A stretch of 64,000 nucleotides of DNA from Acidimicrobiales bacterium (lineage in GTDB: Bacteria > Actinomycetota > Acidimicrobiia > Acidimicrobiales > Aldehydirespiratoraceae). Below are positions 34,850-44,214 of the stretch, piece after piece; positions within the stretch are counted from its first letter, which is position 1; the number at the start of each line of letters is the position of its first letter. The stretch spans positions 62,001 through 126,000 of the forward strand of contig JAWPML010000001.1 of assembly GCA_033344915.1 (NCBI GenBank), in the 5' to 3' direction. The translations under genes and the position numbers were made by a program. The notes beneath the pieces were generated by a model. The model did no database searches and was not told where the DNA came from. It worked only from the letters and a program-made list of their open reading frames with translations.

Positions 34850-37800
34850 GCGTCGTCCCCCTCGCCGCCTGATGTCGCGACCGTGAGCCAGGGTTCGATC
34901 GCGGGGTCCTCGATCACGCGACGGAAGTCGGCGTACTGGTGTGAGGTGCCGAGGCCGTCGGGTTCGCAGAACTCGCAGTCGACGAACATACGCCAGCCCG
35001 GTTCGGCCGGCGCCTGGGGGAAGAGGCCGGCGCCGATGCCGTCCACGATGCGCTCGACGATGCCGAGGGCGCGTTCGGCCACGTCGGGGGTCACCCGGTA
35101 GCCGGCCGTCTCGAACTCGCCGCGGCGGGTGACGAACCAGTAGGCGCCGCGGGCCTCGGCGTGGGGCCGATCGAGCACGATCCTCGCCGCAGCGGTGTAG
35201 AGGGCGAGCTGCAGGAAGCGGCCTGCAGGCGTGGGGTTCTCCTCGCTGAGGTCCTTGTAGGCGCTGCGTTTGCCGGTCTTGTAGTCGATCACCACGAGAT
35301 CGCCGGTGCTCGTCTCGTCGACGCGGTCGATCGAGCCCCGCACCGTGAGGGCGCGACCCGAGGGCAGGGTGATCGTGACGGGCGGCGTGGGTTCGTGGGG
35401 CATGCCGAACGGCAGCTCGGTGTGGATCGGCGTGCAGCCGTGGGCGACTCGCTGATGGCGGTCCATCACCGTCGCAAGTTCGGCGAGGTCGCTCATCATG
35501 ACCTGGCGATCGCGGTGCCAGTAGACCGCCCGCCCGACGAGTCCCTTGGCCGCCAGCCGCTCGGCCTCGTCGGCCGCCAGTTGGAGGAGCCGGGCCCGGG
35601 CGTCGTCGGACCAGGCGCCGCCGTGGGCGGGCACCGAGCCGTCCTGCAGCGCCTCGGCGATCCATTGCTCGAGCGCGTGGTGGACGAGGTTGCCGAGCGT
35701 GAGCGGCGAGATGCGGTACTCCTGCTCGGGGTCCTCGACCGGGCGCACGCCGAGGACGTGGCCGACGAAGTAGGCGTGGGGACACTTCGACCACGTCTCG
35801 AGGCGGGTCGCCGAGGTGACATGGTCGGGGTCGAGCGGGGTGGGGAGGGTGACGCCGCGCAGGTCTGCGTCGCCCTGCGCGGTGAGGTTGCCGTGGAATC
35901 GGGTGAACGTGGGGCCGAGGCGGGCCGCGATGAGGTCCACGCCGCGGCGCAGCTCGGGCCGCTCGTCGAGGAGCGGATGGGTGGCGATCTCGTCGCCGGC
36001 GTCGGCGGTGTCGAGCAGGGCGCGGACGTCGTACTCCTGGATGTGGCCGGGGAACCCGGTCGCGCGAAGACCGGCGATGAACGACGGGACCTCGGTGAAC
36101 CAGTCGCCGGTGTGTCGTCCGAGATCGGCCGCGGCCGGGCGGACGCCGGCGCCCTCGTGGGCCTCGACGGTGTCGAGCAGCCAACGCGACGGGGCCCGCT
36201 CGGCGCTGCGACGCAGGTCACCGCGGGGGAAGGTCATCGTGACGTGCCCGGCCGCGGCGAGCACACCGAGCAGGGCGCGGTGTTCGTCGGCGGTCAGATC
36301 GGCGCGGGTGGGGAGGTCGCGGCCGTGAGGGGACTCGGGGAGCGCGGTGCGGACGCGGTCGGGGAGCAGCGGGTCGTCGCGGCGGCGCGCGGGGAACGAA
36401 CCCTCGGCCATGCCGACGATGACGACCACGTCGAGTTCGAGACCGAGGGCCATGTGGGCGGGGCCGAGGAGCACGCCGTTGCCGAAGGTGCCGTGGCGTC
36501 CGATGTCGTCGGCGAGCTGGAGCTCCAGCGCCCGCCGGAAGGCGGCGACGGAGGGGTTGGGGTCGATCCCGTCGAGGTCGCCGAGGCGGTCGATGGCGGC
36601 GTCGATGCGCTGGGCGGCGGCCTTCTCGTCGGGCGGCCACTGCTCACGCAGGGTCTCGCCGCCGACGTAGGTGCGCACGAGTCGGCGGCACCACGCGGCG
36701 AGGCCCTTCCAGCTGGCGGCCTGTCCGCCGGGGTCGAGCGCGGTCACGAGGTCGGCGACGAACTGGGCCAGCTCGCTCGCCTGGTCCGCCTCGCGGCGAT
36801 GGCGATCGGCGCGCCAACTCTGTTCCTCGTCCTTCTCGGCCTGGGTGGCATCGGCTTCGAGTTCCTCGACGAGGCGGCCGAGCCGGCCGGCCCACTGGTC
36901 CGGCCCCGCGATCACGCCGGCGGCGCGACTCGCCCGCTCCCACGCGGCGACGGGTGCCGGCCGGTTGTCGATGCCGCGGATCGGTGCTCCCGCGAGCCAC
37001 GCGGCGACGTCACGGCGGCTGAAGTCGTGGTCCGGCAGGGCGAGCAGGGCGAGCAGCGAACGGCCGAGGAGCGACGCGTCGGCGGTCTCGACGCAGGTGC
37101 CGAACCAGTCGAGCCCGGCGGCGTCGAAGGCATCGCCGAGGAGGCGGGCGTAGGGGTCGCGGGAGCCGTAGAGCACCGCGCAGCGCCCGAGCGGGGTGCC
37201 GGCGCGGGTGGCGTCGACGATCGTGCGCAGCGCGTGGCGGACCTCGTCGTCGGCGTCGCTGACGGACACGCCGCGATCGGCCCGGGTGGCCGTGGGTGCA
37301 GCCGACTCGGGCCAGCCGAGACCGAGCGCCTCGACGCTGCGGCGGACCGGGGCGTCCGCCTCGGTGTTGCCGGTGGTGCCGGCGATGACGTGGAGTTCGG
37401 ACGCCGCGCCGAACGCGGCCAGGACTCGGACCTGGTTCGCGGTGAGGCGTTGGGGGAGGTGCAGGACCGCCGGCCCGAGCTCGTCGAGAACCGGGTGACC
37501 GCCGGTCATGGCGTCGACCGCGGCGTCGATCAGGTCCTGTTCGTTGCTGAACGTCGGACGCAGCCGATCGGCAACGGCTCGATGGACGCGCACGACATCG
37601 GCCGCGCGGCTCGAGGTGGAGGCGATCGCCGCCAGGCCTTCGGGCTCGACCTCCGACAAGGCGCGGTGGGCCCGCACGAGCGAGCGCTCCGTGGCCGGGT
37701 GGGTGTGGACACCGGCGAAGTGGCCGGGTGCGTCGGCGAGCACGGCACGCACTGCCCCCGCGATCACCGGGGTGGAGACGGGGCGGCGGCCCGCCGCGGC

Positions 37801-38031
37801 GACGGCGGGTGCGCCGAGGAGCTCGGCCAGGCGATACGGCGTGAGGAAGGTGACGGCGGCGATGCCCCGCTGGCGGCCGATCGCCCGGCGCGCCGCGATG
37901 CCGACATAGTTGGACGGCACCAGTACGGCGACGGGTGCCAGGGCGCGACCGTCCTTCAGATCGGCGATCGCCGACGCCAGCGCTGCGTGGGCAGCCCCGC
38001 CGAGCTCGGTTGTCCGAAGTGAGATCGCCAT
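34846..38031 (-). CDS. addB: AddB-type nuclease subunit
   Basis: 1061 residues from ATG 38031. The N-terminal half has the helicase-like fold of AddB but no Walker A (VLVPSNYVGIAARRAIG at that place), as expected for an inactive motor. The middle has VVVIVGMAEGSFPARRRDDPLLPD. The C-terminal RecB-family nuclease has GNLVHHALEQWI, RGSIDRVDETSTGDLVVIDYKTGKRS (about 905-930) and a late Q-tyrosine motif, LQLALYTAAA. The iron-sulfur site of AddB uses one early and three late cysteines. Here Cys is present in TWSKCPHAYF and in DCEFCEPDG, but the fourth position is Gly. It is the first gene of the addBA pair and follows the DUF2325-like gene by 60 bases. Confidence 0.9.
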   Translation of the reverse strand: MAISLRTTELGGAAHAALASAIADLKDGRALAPVAVLVPSNYVGIAARRAIGRQRGIAAVTFLTPYRLAELLGAPAVAAAGRRPVSTPVIAGAVRAVLADAPGHFAGVHTHPATERSLVRAHRALSEVEPEGLAAIASTSSRAADVVRVHRAVADRLRPTFSNEQDLIDAAVDAMTGGHPVLDELGPAVLHLPQRLTANQVRVLAAFGAASELHVIAGTTGNTEADAPVRRSVEALGLGWPESAAPTATRADRGVSVSDADDEVRHALRTIVDATRAGTPLGRCAVLYGSRDPYARLLGDAFDAAGLDWFGTCVETADASLLGRSLLALLALPDHDFSRRDVAAWLAGAPIRGIDNRPAPVAAWERASRAAGVIAGPDQWAGRLGRLVEELEADATQAEKDEEQSWRADRHRREADQASELAQFVADLVTALDPGGQAASWKGLAAWCRRLVRTYVGGETLREQWPPDEKAAAQRIDAAIDRLGDLDGIDPNPSVAAFRRALELQLADDIGRHGTFGNGVLLGPAHMALGLELDVVVIVGMAEGSFPARRRDDPLLPDRVRTALPESPHGRDLPTRADLTADEHRALLGVLAAAGHVTMTFPRGDLRRSAERAPSRWLLDTVEAHEGAGVRPAAADLGRHTGDWFTEVPSFIAGLRATGFPGHIQEYDVRALLDTADAGDEIATHPLLDERPELRRGVDLIAARLGPTFTRFHGNLTAQGDADLRGVTLPTPLDPDHVTSATRLETWSKCPHAYFVGHVLGVRPVEDPEQEYRISPLTLGNLVHHALEQWIAEALQDGSVPAHGGAWSDDARARLLQLAADEAERLAAKGLVGRAVYWHRDRQVMMSDLAELATVMDRHQRVAHGCTPIHTELPFGMPHEPTPPVTITLPSGRALTVRGSIDRVDETSTGDLVVIDYKTGKRSAYKDLSEENPTPAGRFLQLALYTAAARIVLDRPHAEARGAYWFVTRRGEFETAGYRVTPDVAERALGIVERIVDGIGAGLFPQAPAEPGWRMFVDCEFCEPDGLGTSHQYADFRRVIEDPAIEPWLTVATSGGEGDDA

Positions 38032-38091
38032 CCGAGGTGATCGTACGCAGGCGGTGTGACGCGCGCGGGCGCCGGGCGGTTCGTTCGGCGG

Positions 38092-40230
38092 TCAGGCCGC
38101 GGCCAGCACCTCGAGGAGGCCGCTGCGGCTCAGCACGGCCGAGTGGTCGCGGACGCCGGCGGCGCTGAGCTTCCTCGCGGTGGCATGGCCGCAGTGGGTC
38201 CAGATCAGCACGACGATGTCCCGCTCGGTGTCGGCGCCGCCGGCCCAGTCGAGCGCCGGTTGCTTCTTCCGTTCGCTCTCGTGCCACCGGAGGTCCTTGA
38301 GGCCGAGGTCGGTCTCGAGGGCGTCGGCCCACGGCGGGCGCTTGCCGCCCACGACGTGGAGCACCTTCCCCGTCAACGCGGGACGCAGCTTCGTCGCCGC
38401 GTCCTCGTCCTTCTTCTCGCGCCACTGCCGGAAGTCGTCGAGGTCGGCGAGCACGGCGCGCAACCGGTCGATCGCGGTGTCGACCTCCTCGTCGTCACCC
38501 ACCGGCCACAGCTCCCGCAGGGTGAACGCCAGCTCCGTGGCGAGATCCGGGTCGCCGAGCCCGGCCGATTCCATCGCCGCCCCCAGGAGCAGGTCGCGGC
38601 CGGTGTCCAGGCCCGTCTCATGGTCGACGAACATGCGGGCGGTGGCGGCCCGCAGCCGGACCTGGTCGACCCGGGGAAGCAGTGCCCGGGCCCGTTCCCC
38701 GAGCTCGAGGACCTCGTCGATTTCCCCGGCGTCCACATGATCCTCGATCGCCTCGCGCAGGTAGGGCGCGAGCGCCGGGGTGTTGATGTCCCACGTGAGG
38801 ATCTCGGCGAGGGCGTCGTCGGGCATGCGGTGGGGGTCGGGCCAGCGGTCGAGGGCCCGGCGCAGCCACGCCTCCGGGTCGGCCGGGGCGCACTCACGCA
38901 CGACGCGCAGGGCGAGATCGTCGCGCAGCGTGGGGAAGACGTCGGGGAGCAGCCGGTCGAGCACGGTCTCCCCGGCGAACTGGTCGAGGATCACCTCGGC
39001 GATCTGGCGGACCGCGCCGTCGGGAAGGCGGGGGAGTTCCTTGGCGAGCTGGGCGACGTTGGACTCCACGCCGAGATCGATCTCACGAAGCAGACCGGCC
39101 ACTTCGGTCGGGATGCTGTAGCGGAGCCCGGCGCTGAGTCGACGGAAGGCGTCGCCGGCGCGGAACCGGCTGGGATCGTCGAGAAGGTCGATCGTGGTCT
39201 CGTACTCGCCGACCACGTAGGCCGCCTCGGCGGTGACGGATCGCACGAGGGGATCGTCCGGGGCGAGGGGGAGGACGTGGGCGACCAGCAGATCCAGCCA
39301 CTGCACCGGGTCGATGGCGTCGATCCGACTCAGCCGTTGGACGAGGCCCTGCACGAGGGCGGCGTCGACGGTCGACGCGGCCGACCCGTCCGTCGTGCGG
39401 GCGGCCGGCCCGGGCGGGATCGGCGCGGCGGGCACACTCGGCCGGTGCGCGTCGATGGTGAACGACAGCCGGGTCGACAGCAGCGGCTCGGGGACGAACG
39501 ACAGATCCACGGTGTGGGTGCCCGCCGCGAGCGGCCGCACCGGCACGTGGAGATGGTCCTCGCCGTCGGCCCGTTCCTTCTCGATACCGCCGACCACGGA
39601 ACCCGGCGGGTCGGAGTCGACCAGCACGGAATGCACGTGGTCGTTGCCCCCGGGGGAGTGGACCTCGATGACGGCCGTCGCGGCCTCGCCGAGCTCGAGG
39701 CGGCGTTCGCGGACCTCGTGGCCGTGGGGATCGAGGACCCGGACGACGCGGGCGAAGTTGGAGTCGGCGTAGAACTGGTTGCCCCGGAGACCGGCGACGA
39801 CGTCGCGCCACGCCTCGCGGGCTTCGTGATCCGACCGGGGTGGCCGCATGCCGTCGGCCGGCGCCCGCCAGGCGAAGAACGGCGCGCCGGAGGGGTGGGG
39901 CCGATTCGGGGGCCGCAGCGCGGTGGGATCCTCGACCACCGGCCAGGGCCCGACCTTGACGGTCAGCCGGAGCCCGCTGCGGGTGCGTTCGGCGGCGGTG
40001 ACGGTGGCGTAGCGGGCCGGATCGATCTTGGCGTAGGGGGAGTCCGACAAGATGATGACGGCGCCGTCGCCGACCGACACATCGAGGTCAGGGGCGAGCC
40101 AGCGTTCGGCGTAGGTGATGTCGAACTCGACACCCTCGTCGGCCGACACGAGCGCGACGTTCTGCTGCCGGTACTGCAGGATCCGGCCCGCCTTGAGCAG
40201 ATGCAGCAGTTCGGGGGCATCGTCCGCCAT
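38092..40230 (-). CDS. Large protein with C-terminal DUF2325-like domain, function unknown
   Basis: 712 residues from ATG 40230. The N-terminal 280 residues look like two beta-rich parts: VGDGAVIILSDSPYAKIDPARYATV; then an Ig-like segment, AATAVIEVHSPGGNDHVHSVLVDSDPP, and HVPVRPLAAGTHTVDLSFVPEP. The middle (about 300-600) is helical repeat, TPR-like (AEAAYVVGEYETTIDLLDD, LRLRAATARMFVDHETGLDTGRDLLLGAAM). The last 90 residues (GKVLHVVGGKRPPWADALE, DIVVLIWTHCGHATARKLSAAGV) match the pattern of DUF2325, a Rossmann-like domain. No function is established for this architecture. It precedes addBA on the same strand by 60 bases, so a shared transcript and a DNA-related role are possible. Confidence 0.75.
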   Translation of the reverse strand: MADDAPELLHLLKAGRILQYRQQNVALVSADEGVEFDITYAERWLAPDLDVSVGDGAVIILSDSPYAKIDPARYATVTAAERTRSGLRLTVKVGPWPVVEDPTALRPPNRPHPSGAPFFAWRAPADGMRPPRSDHEAREAWRDVVAGLRGNQFYADSNFARVVRVLDPHGHEVRERRLELGEAATAVIEVHSPGGNDHVHSVLVDSDPPGSVVGGIEKERADGEDHLHVPVRPLAAGTHTVDLSFVPEPLLSTRLSFTIDAHRPSVPAAPIPPGPAARTTDGSAASTVDAALVQGLVQRLSRIDAIDPVQWLDLLVAHVLPLAPDDPLVRSVTAEAAYVVGEYETTIDLLDDPSRFRAGDAFRRLSAGLRYSIPTEVAGLLREIDLGVESNVAQLAKELPRLPDGAVRQIAEVILDQFAGETVLDRLLPDVFPTLRDDLALRVVRECAPADPEAWLRRALDRWPDPHRMPDDALAEILTWDINTPALAPYLREAIEDHVDAGEIDEVLELGERARALLPRVDQVRLRAATARMFVDHETGLDTGRDLLLGAAMESAGLGDPDLATELAFTLRELWPVGDDEEVDTAIDRLRAVLADLDDFRQWREKKDEDAATKLRPALTGKVLHVVGGKRPPWADALETDLGLKDLRWHESERKKQPALDWAGGADTERDIVVLIWTHCGHATARKLSAAGVRDHSAVLSRSGLLEVLAAA

Positions 40231-40274
40231 GGCGGCTCAGACTACGGTCGCCCCCGATTCCGGGCCAGCGGGGG

Positions 40275-40424
40275 TCAGCGGCCGGCCTTCTCCTTGGCCG
40301 CCGCGATCAGCGACGCCAGACGGCTGCTTCCGGTGCCCGGTTCGCTGAGTTGAGCGAGGCGGTCCCGTTCGATGCGGTCCTTGAGGGTGGCCTTCGGGGC
40401 GGGGATGTGGCGGATTTCGGTCAT
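40275..40424 (-). CDS. Small basic protein of unknown function
   Basis: 49 residues from ATG 40424: short, mixed-charge and helical, with an N-terminal TEIRHIPAPKATLKDRIERD and a C-terminal SRLASLIAAAKEKAGR. No family recognised. A longer frame begins at 40469, but the ATG at 40424 has a purine-rich stretch (AGAAGAGA) 6-13 bases upstream. It lies between the DUF2325-like gene (same strand) and the divergent GlsB-like gene. Confidence 0.45.
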   Translation of the reverse strand: MTEIRHIPAPKATLKDRIERDRLAQLSEPGTGSSRLASLIAAAKEKAGR

Positions 40425-40513
40425 TGTCGGTCTCTTCTGATCCAACGTGCACCCCACGATGGGGTTCACCCCTACAACGCACGAGACGGCGCGAAGTCGC
40501 GCGATTTCTCACA

Positions 40514-40540
40514 GGTTTGGCGGTGGCGCCCTCCGGGTAA
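40514..40540 (+). promoter_or_regulatory. Stress-sigma (SigB/SigF-type) promoter for the GlsB-like gene
   Basis: GGTTT (40514-40518) and GGGTAA (40535-40540) are 16 bases apart. This matches the consensus for actinobacterial SigB/SigF-class stress sigma factors (GTTT, 14-17 bases, GGGTAT). The start codon at 40575 is 34 bases past the -10, with AAGGAG between. An upstream perfect hairpin, ACCCCA-cga-TGGGGT, lies at 40451-40465. The sigma assignment is from consensus and from the gene family. Confidence 0.55.
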
Positions 40541-40574
40541 GACCGAGCCACCCGCCAACCGAAGGAGACCCCTG

Positions 40575-40850
40575 ATGCTCTGGTTTCTGTTGATTCTGCT
40601 CGTGTTCGGCCTCGTGTTCGGGGCCATTGCCCGCCTCCTGGTGCCCGGGCCCGATCCCATGGGCGTCGGCGGCACCTGGCTGCTCGGCGTCGTCGGTTCG
40701 TTCGTCGGTGGCTTCCTCGGCTACCTGATCTTCGGGGCCGATCTCGACGACGGCCCGATCCAGGTGGCCGGCGTGATCGGCTCGATCATCGGCTCGGTCG
40801 TGACGCTGCTCGTCTACAACCTCGTCTCGGACCGCCGGGCGGTCAGCTGA
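40575..40850 (+). CDS. GlsB/YeaQ/YmgE-family membrane protein
   Basis: 91 residues from ATG 40575 with AAGGAG at 40562-40567. Three hydrophobic helices: LWFLLILLVFGLVFGAIARLLV, GTWLLGVVGSFVGGFLGYLIFG, and QVAGVIGSIIGSVVTLLVYNLV. The Gly-rich GAIARLLVPGPDPMGVGGTWLLGVVGSFVGGFLG pattern defines the transglycosylase-associated GlsB/YeaQ family, small stress-induced membrane proteins. The promoter upstream is of the stress-sigma type, consistent with that role. The stop overlaps a 46-codon proline-rich frame. Confidence 0.88.
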   Translation: MLWFLLILLVFGLVFGAIARLLVPGPDPMGVGGTWLLGVVGSFVGGFLGYLIFGADLDDGPIQVAGVIGSIIGSVVTLLVYNLVSDRRAVS

Positions 40851-40990
40851 TGTTCCCCCCGGCAGGCGGCGCCACCACCGCCGGCCCCGACGGTGGGCCC
40901 GGGACTCCCCCCGGTCCCGGGCCCGACCGTCCCATCACCCCCGACCCGACGCAGCCGCCCACGCCGGAAGTGCCGAAGCCGCCGTCGTGA
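40850..40990 (+). CDS. 46-residue proline-rich micro-ORF coupled to the GlsB-like gene
   Basis: ATG at 40850 shares its A with the TGA of the GlsB-like gene (TGATG), the arrangement used for stop-start coupling. The product is about one third Pro with Gly and Thr, beginning MFPPAGGATTAGPDGG and ending PPTPEVPKPPS. It has no membrane segment or known family. Codon bias is consistent with coding, but so is GC-rich noise. The stop converges on the FHA/HTH gene. Confidence 0.35.
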   Translation: MFPPAGGATTAGPDGGPGTPPGPGPDRPITPDPTQPPTPEVPKPPS

Positions 40991-41005
40991 GCGGGTGCGG
41001 GTGGA

Positions 41006-41738
41006 TCACCCGTGCGGAGTCTCCGGCGAGGTTTCGGTCGGACGCATGGCCTCGAGCAGCGCGAGGTCGTCGCGCGAGACGATGCGCGTGGCGAGACAGT
41101 GTTCAACGAGGCGCGACCGACGGTCGATGGCGAGCTGGTCCGTGGAGCCGCGCAGGCCGGGTACTCCCGCTCGGCTGAACTTGGCGCAGAGATTGTCGAT
41201 CTTGCGATTGAAGCGCGAGAGCTTCCAGCCGAGGCTGCGGGCCATCTCCGCGTTGCTGCGCATCGGACCGGTACGGTGCGGATCCTCGAGATCGTCCTTG
41301 GCGAGCATGACGAGTGCGAGGCGCTGATCGTCGGTGAGCGGGACGCGGCCGGCGGTGACCGTGGTCTCCGTCCCGGCGGGGTCGCCGGTCCCATCGGCCT
41401 CGGAGGAGGACACCACGGTCTGCCGCACCTCGAACTCGAACGGGGTCTTGCGGGCCTGGAAGCGGACCGTCGAGTTGGCGAACGTCAGGACCGCCTCACG
41501 GCCGGCATCGATGCTCAGACGGGACCGGCTCTCGCGGTCGACGAGGGTCACGGGGATGGTCCGACCTTCGTTGCGGACCCACCACAGCCCCTGACGGAAG
41601 ATGAACCGGCCGAGCACTCGATGCAGCGTGCGGTCGGCATCGAGCGACAGGTCCGCGGCCCGGCCGAAGGTGAAGTCGCGATCAGGGGAGACGACGTGGG
41701 TCTCGCCGAGATACTCGATCACCAACTCGTTCGAACGC

Positions 41739-41749
<11 letters not shown>
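41006..41749 (-). CDS. FHA-like domain protein with C-terminal helix-turn-helix
   Basis: 247 residues from ATG 41749, overlapping the upstream FHA gene by 11 bases. The N-terminal 100 residues have an FHA-like beta fold (RDFTFGRAADLSLDADRTLHRVLGRFIFRQGLWWVRNEG), with HR and N at FHA-like places. The C-terminal half is helical, PLTDDQRLALVMLAKDDLEDP, then SNAEMARSLGWKLSRFNRKIDNLCAKF, which reads as a winged helix-turn-helix. It could join phospho-threonine reading to DNA or partner binding. It is the last gene of the 14-kb left block. Confidence 0.75.
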
Positions 41750-42850
<1,101 letters not shown>

Positions 42851-42854
<4 letters not shown>

Positions 42855-43663
42855 GGATGCAGCTCCCTGGTGCCGACGTCGACGACGACGGCCGTCGCGT
42901 TGTCACGGCCGCCGCGGAGGTCTGCTCGGGAGATGAGCGCCGCCGCGCTGTCGTCGCAGGCCTCCAGGTCGAGAGCGCCTGCGATCTCGTTGCTGGTGAG
43001 CTGACCGTGTATGCCGTCGGTGCAGAGGAGGAATCGATCGCCGGTCAGCAGGCTGTGCGAGGCGGAACTGATGGCGGGCACCCGACCGGTGGGAACGCCC
43101 AGATAGCTCGTCAGCGCGTCGAGTGGGACGCCTCGCTCGTTGCTTGCGTCGAGAGGAACGCCGGCTTGGAGGAACTCGTTGCGCACCGTGTGGTCGTGCG
43201 TGAGCTGCTCGAGTTGGCCGTCGCGGAGCCGGTACACGCGTGAGTCGCCGACGCCGGCCACCATCGCCGTGCGCCCCTTCAGGCTGAGCATGACGAGCGT
43301 GCTGCCGAGCCCGGTGACGCCGGCGCGCCGCCCCGCGTCGAGGACGGCCTCGTTGAGTCGGCCGATCAGCGCGTCGATTCCCTCGCCGTTCGGCGGGCCG
43401 TCGCCCGTCGACAGCGCGTCGACGACGGCCTGCGCGGCGACCTCGCCGCCGGCGTGGCCCCCCATACCGTCGGCGACCGCGAAGACGGTTTCGCCGTCAG
43501 CGTGCCACCGGTCCTCGTTCTGCTCGCGTACGTGACCGACCGATGTACGCCCTGCCCAGGAGGCCACGCGGAAGTGGTCCATCGAGCCGAGTCGACGGAG
43601 CTCCTCCAGCGCGGCGGTGTCGTTCGTCGGAAGTGTGTCCTCCTCCTCGTCGATCGCCGCCAC
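42851..43663 (-). CDS. PP2C-family Ser/Thr protein phosphatase
   Basis: 270 residues from GTG 43663, 2 bases after the upstream stop. PP2C motifs: the metal Asp in RTSVGHVREQNEDRW, VFAVADGMGGHAGGEVAA, GLGSTLVMLSL, VGDSRVYRLRDGQLEQLTHDHT, DRFLLCTDGIHGQLTSNEI and GGRDNATAVVVDV, with all metal aspartates present. A soluble Mn/Mg phosphatase of the PstP/PrpC group. It would oppose the Ser/Thr kinase encoded 12 kb to the right in the divergent block. In the bifidobacterial PFNA cluster the same pairing (prpC with pkb2) is known. Confidence 0.93.
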
Positions 43664-43665
43664 GC

Positions 43666-44214
43666 TCAGCCGTCTTCCTGAGCGGGTTGTTCGTCGGAGG
43701 GCGCGTCCTCGCCCCCTCCGCCGCCGATCACGCCTGTCGCGACGAGGAGCAGCACCACGACGATGATCGCCGCGGCGGCCACCACGAGGTTCCGCCTGTT
43801 GGACGTGGACGAGCCGAAGTCCTTCGCCGGTGCCTCCGGCTGGACCATGCGAACCGGCGGCTGCCACCGCTCGCCGGCCGCGCTCCCGCCCGGCGCCGGG
43901 GCGGTGGCCGACGGCGCGGCGGGCGCGGGCACGACCGGCGGGGGCATGGCTGCGGAGAGCGGGGGAGGGGCGGGGGCAGGGGGCGGGGCCGGGCTCGGCG
44001 CAGGAACGGGTGCGGGCACGGGTGGCGTGGCGGGTGGGGGAGCCTGCGGCGGTGTGGTCGGCGGTGGGAGATCCGTCACGGCCGACTCGTCGGTGGGTTC
44101 GGGCCGGTCGGCCGGAGCTTCCGCAGCTTTCGCGGCGGCCTCTCTCGCGAGCCGTCGGACCTCTTCGAACATCTCGTCCGAGGCCTCGATCGTGCTCTCG
44201 TCTTCGTCACTCAT
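43666..44214 (-). CDS. Proline-rich single-pass membrane protein
   Basis: 182 residues from ATG 44214, overlapping the transglutaminase-fold gene by 8 bases. The N-terminal 35 residues are acidic and helical (DEDESTIEASDEMFEEVRRL). A 90-residue Pro/Ala run follows. A single membrane helix (about 146-168, NLVVAAAAIIVVVLLLVATGVI) precedes a short acidic end (GGGGGEDAPSDEQPAQEDG). The Thr/Ser in the N-terminal acidic stretch could be kinase targets for FHA partners. No family name recognised. Confidence 0.78.
   Translation of the reverse strand: MSDEDESTIEASDEMFEEVRRLAREAAAKAAEAPADRPEPTDESAVTDLPPPTTPPQAPPPATPPVPAPVPAPSPAPPPAPAPPPLSAAMPPPVVPAPAAPSATAPAPGGSAAGERWQPPVRMVQPEAPAKDFGSSTSNRRNLVVAAAAIIVVVLLLVATGVIGGGGGEDAPSDEQPAQEDG

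Noticed and set aside
34850-36184. N-terminal extension of the addA frame
   Set aside because: It overlaps addB coding sequence in another frame and is Arg/Pro/His-rich. The ATG at 34849 overlaps the addB stop and begins a normal AddA.
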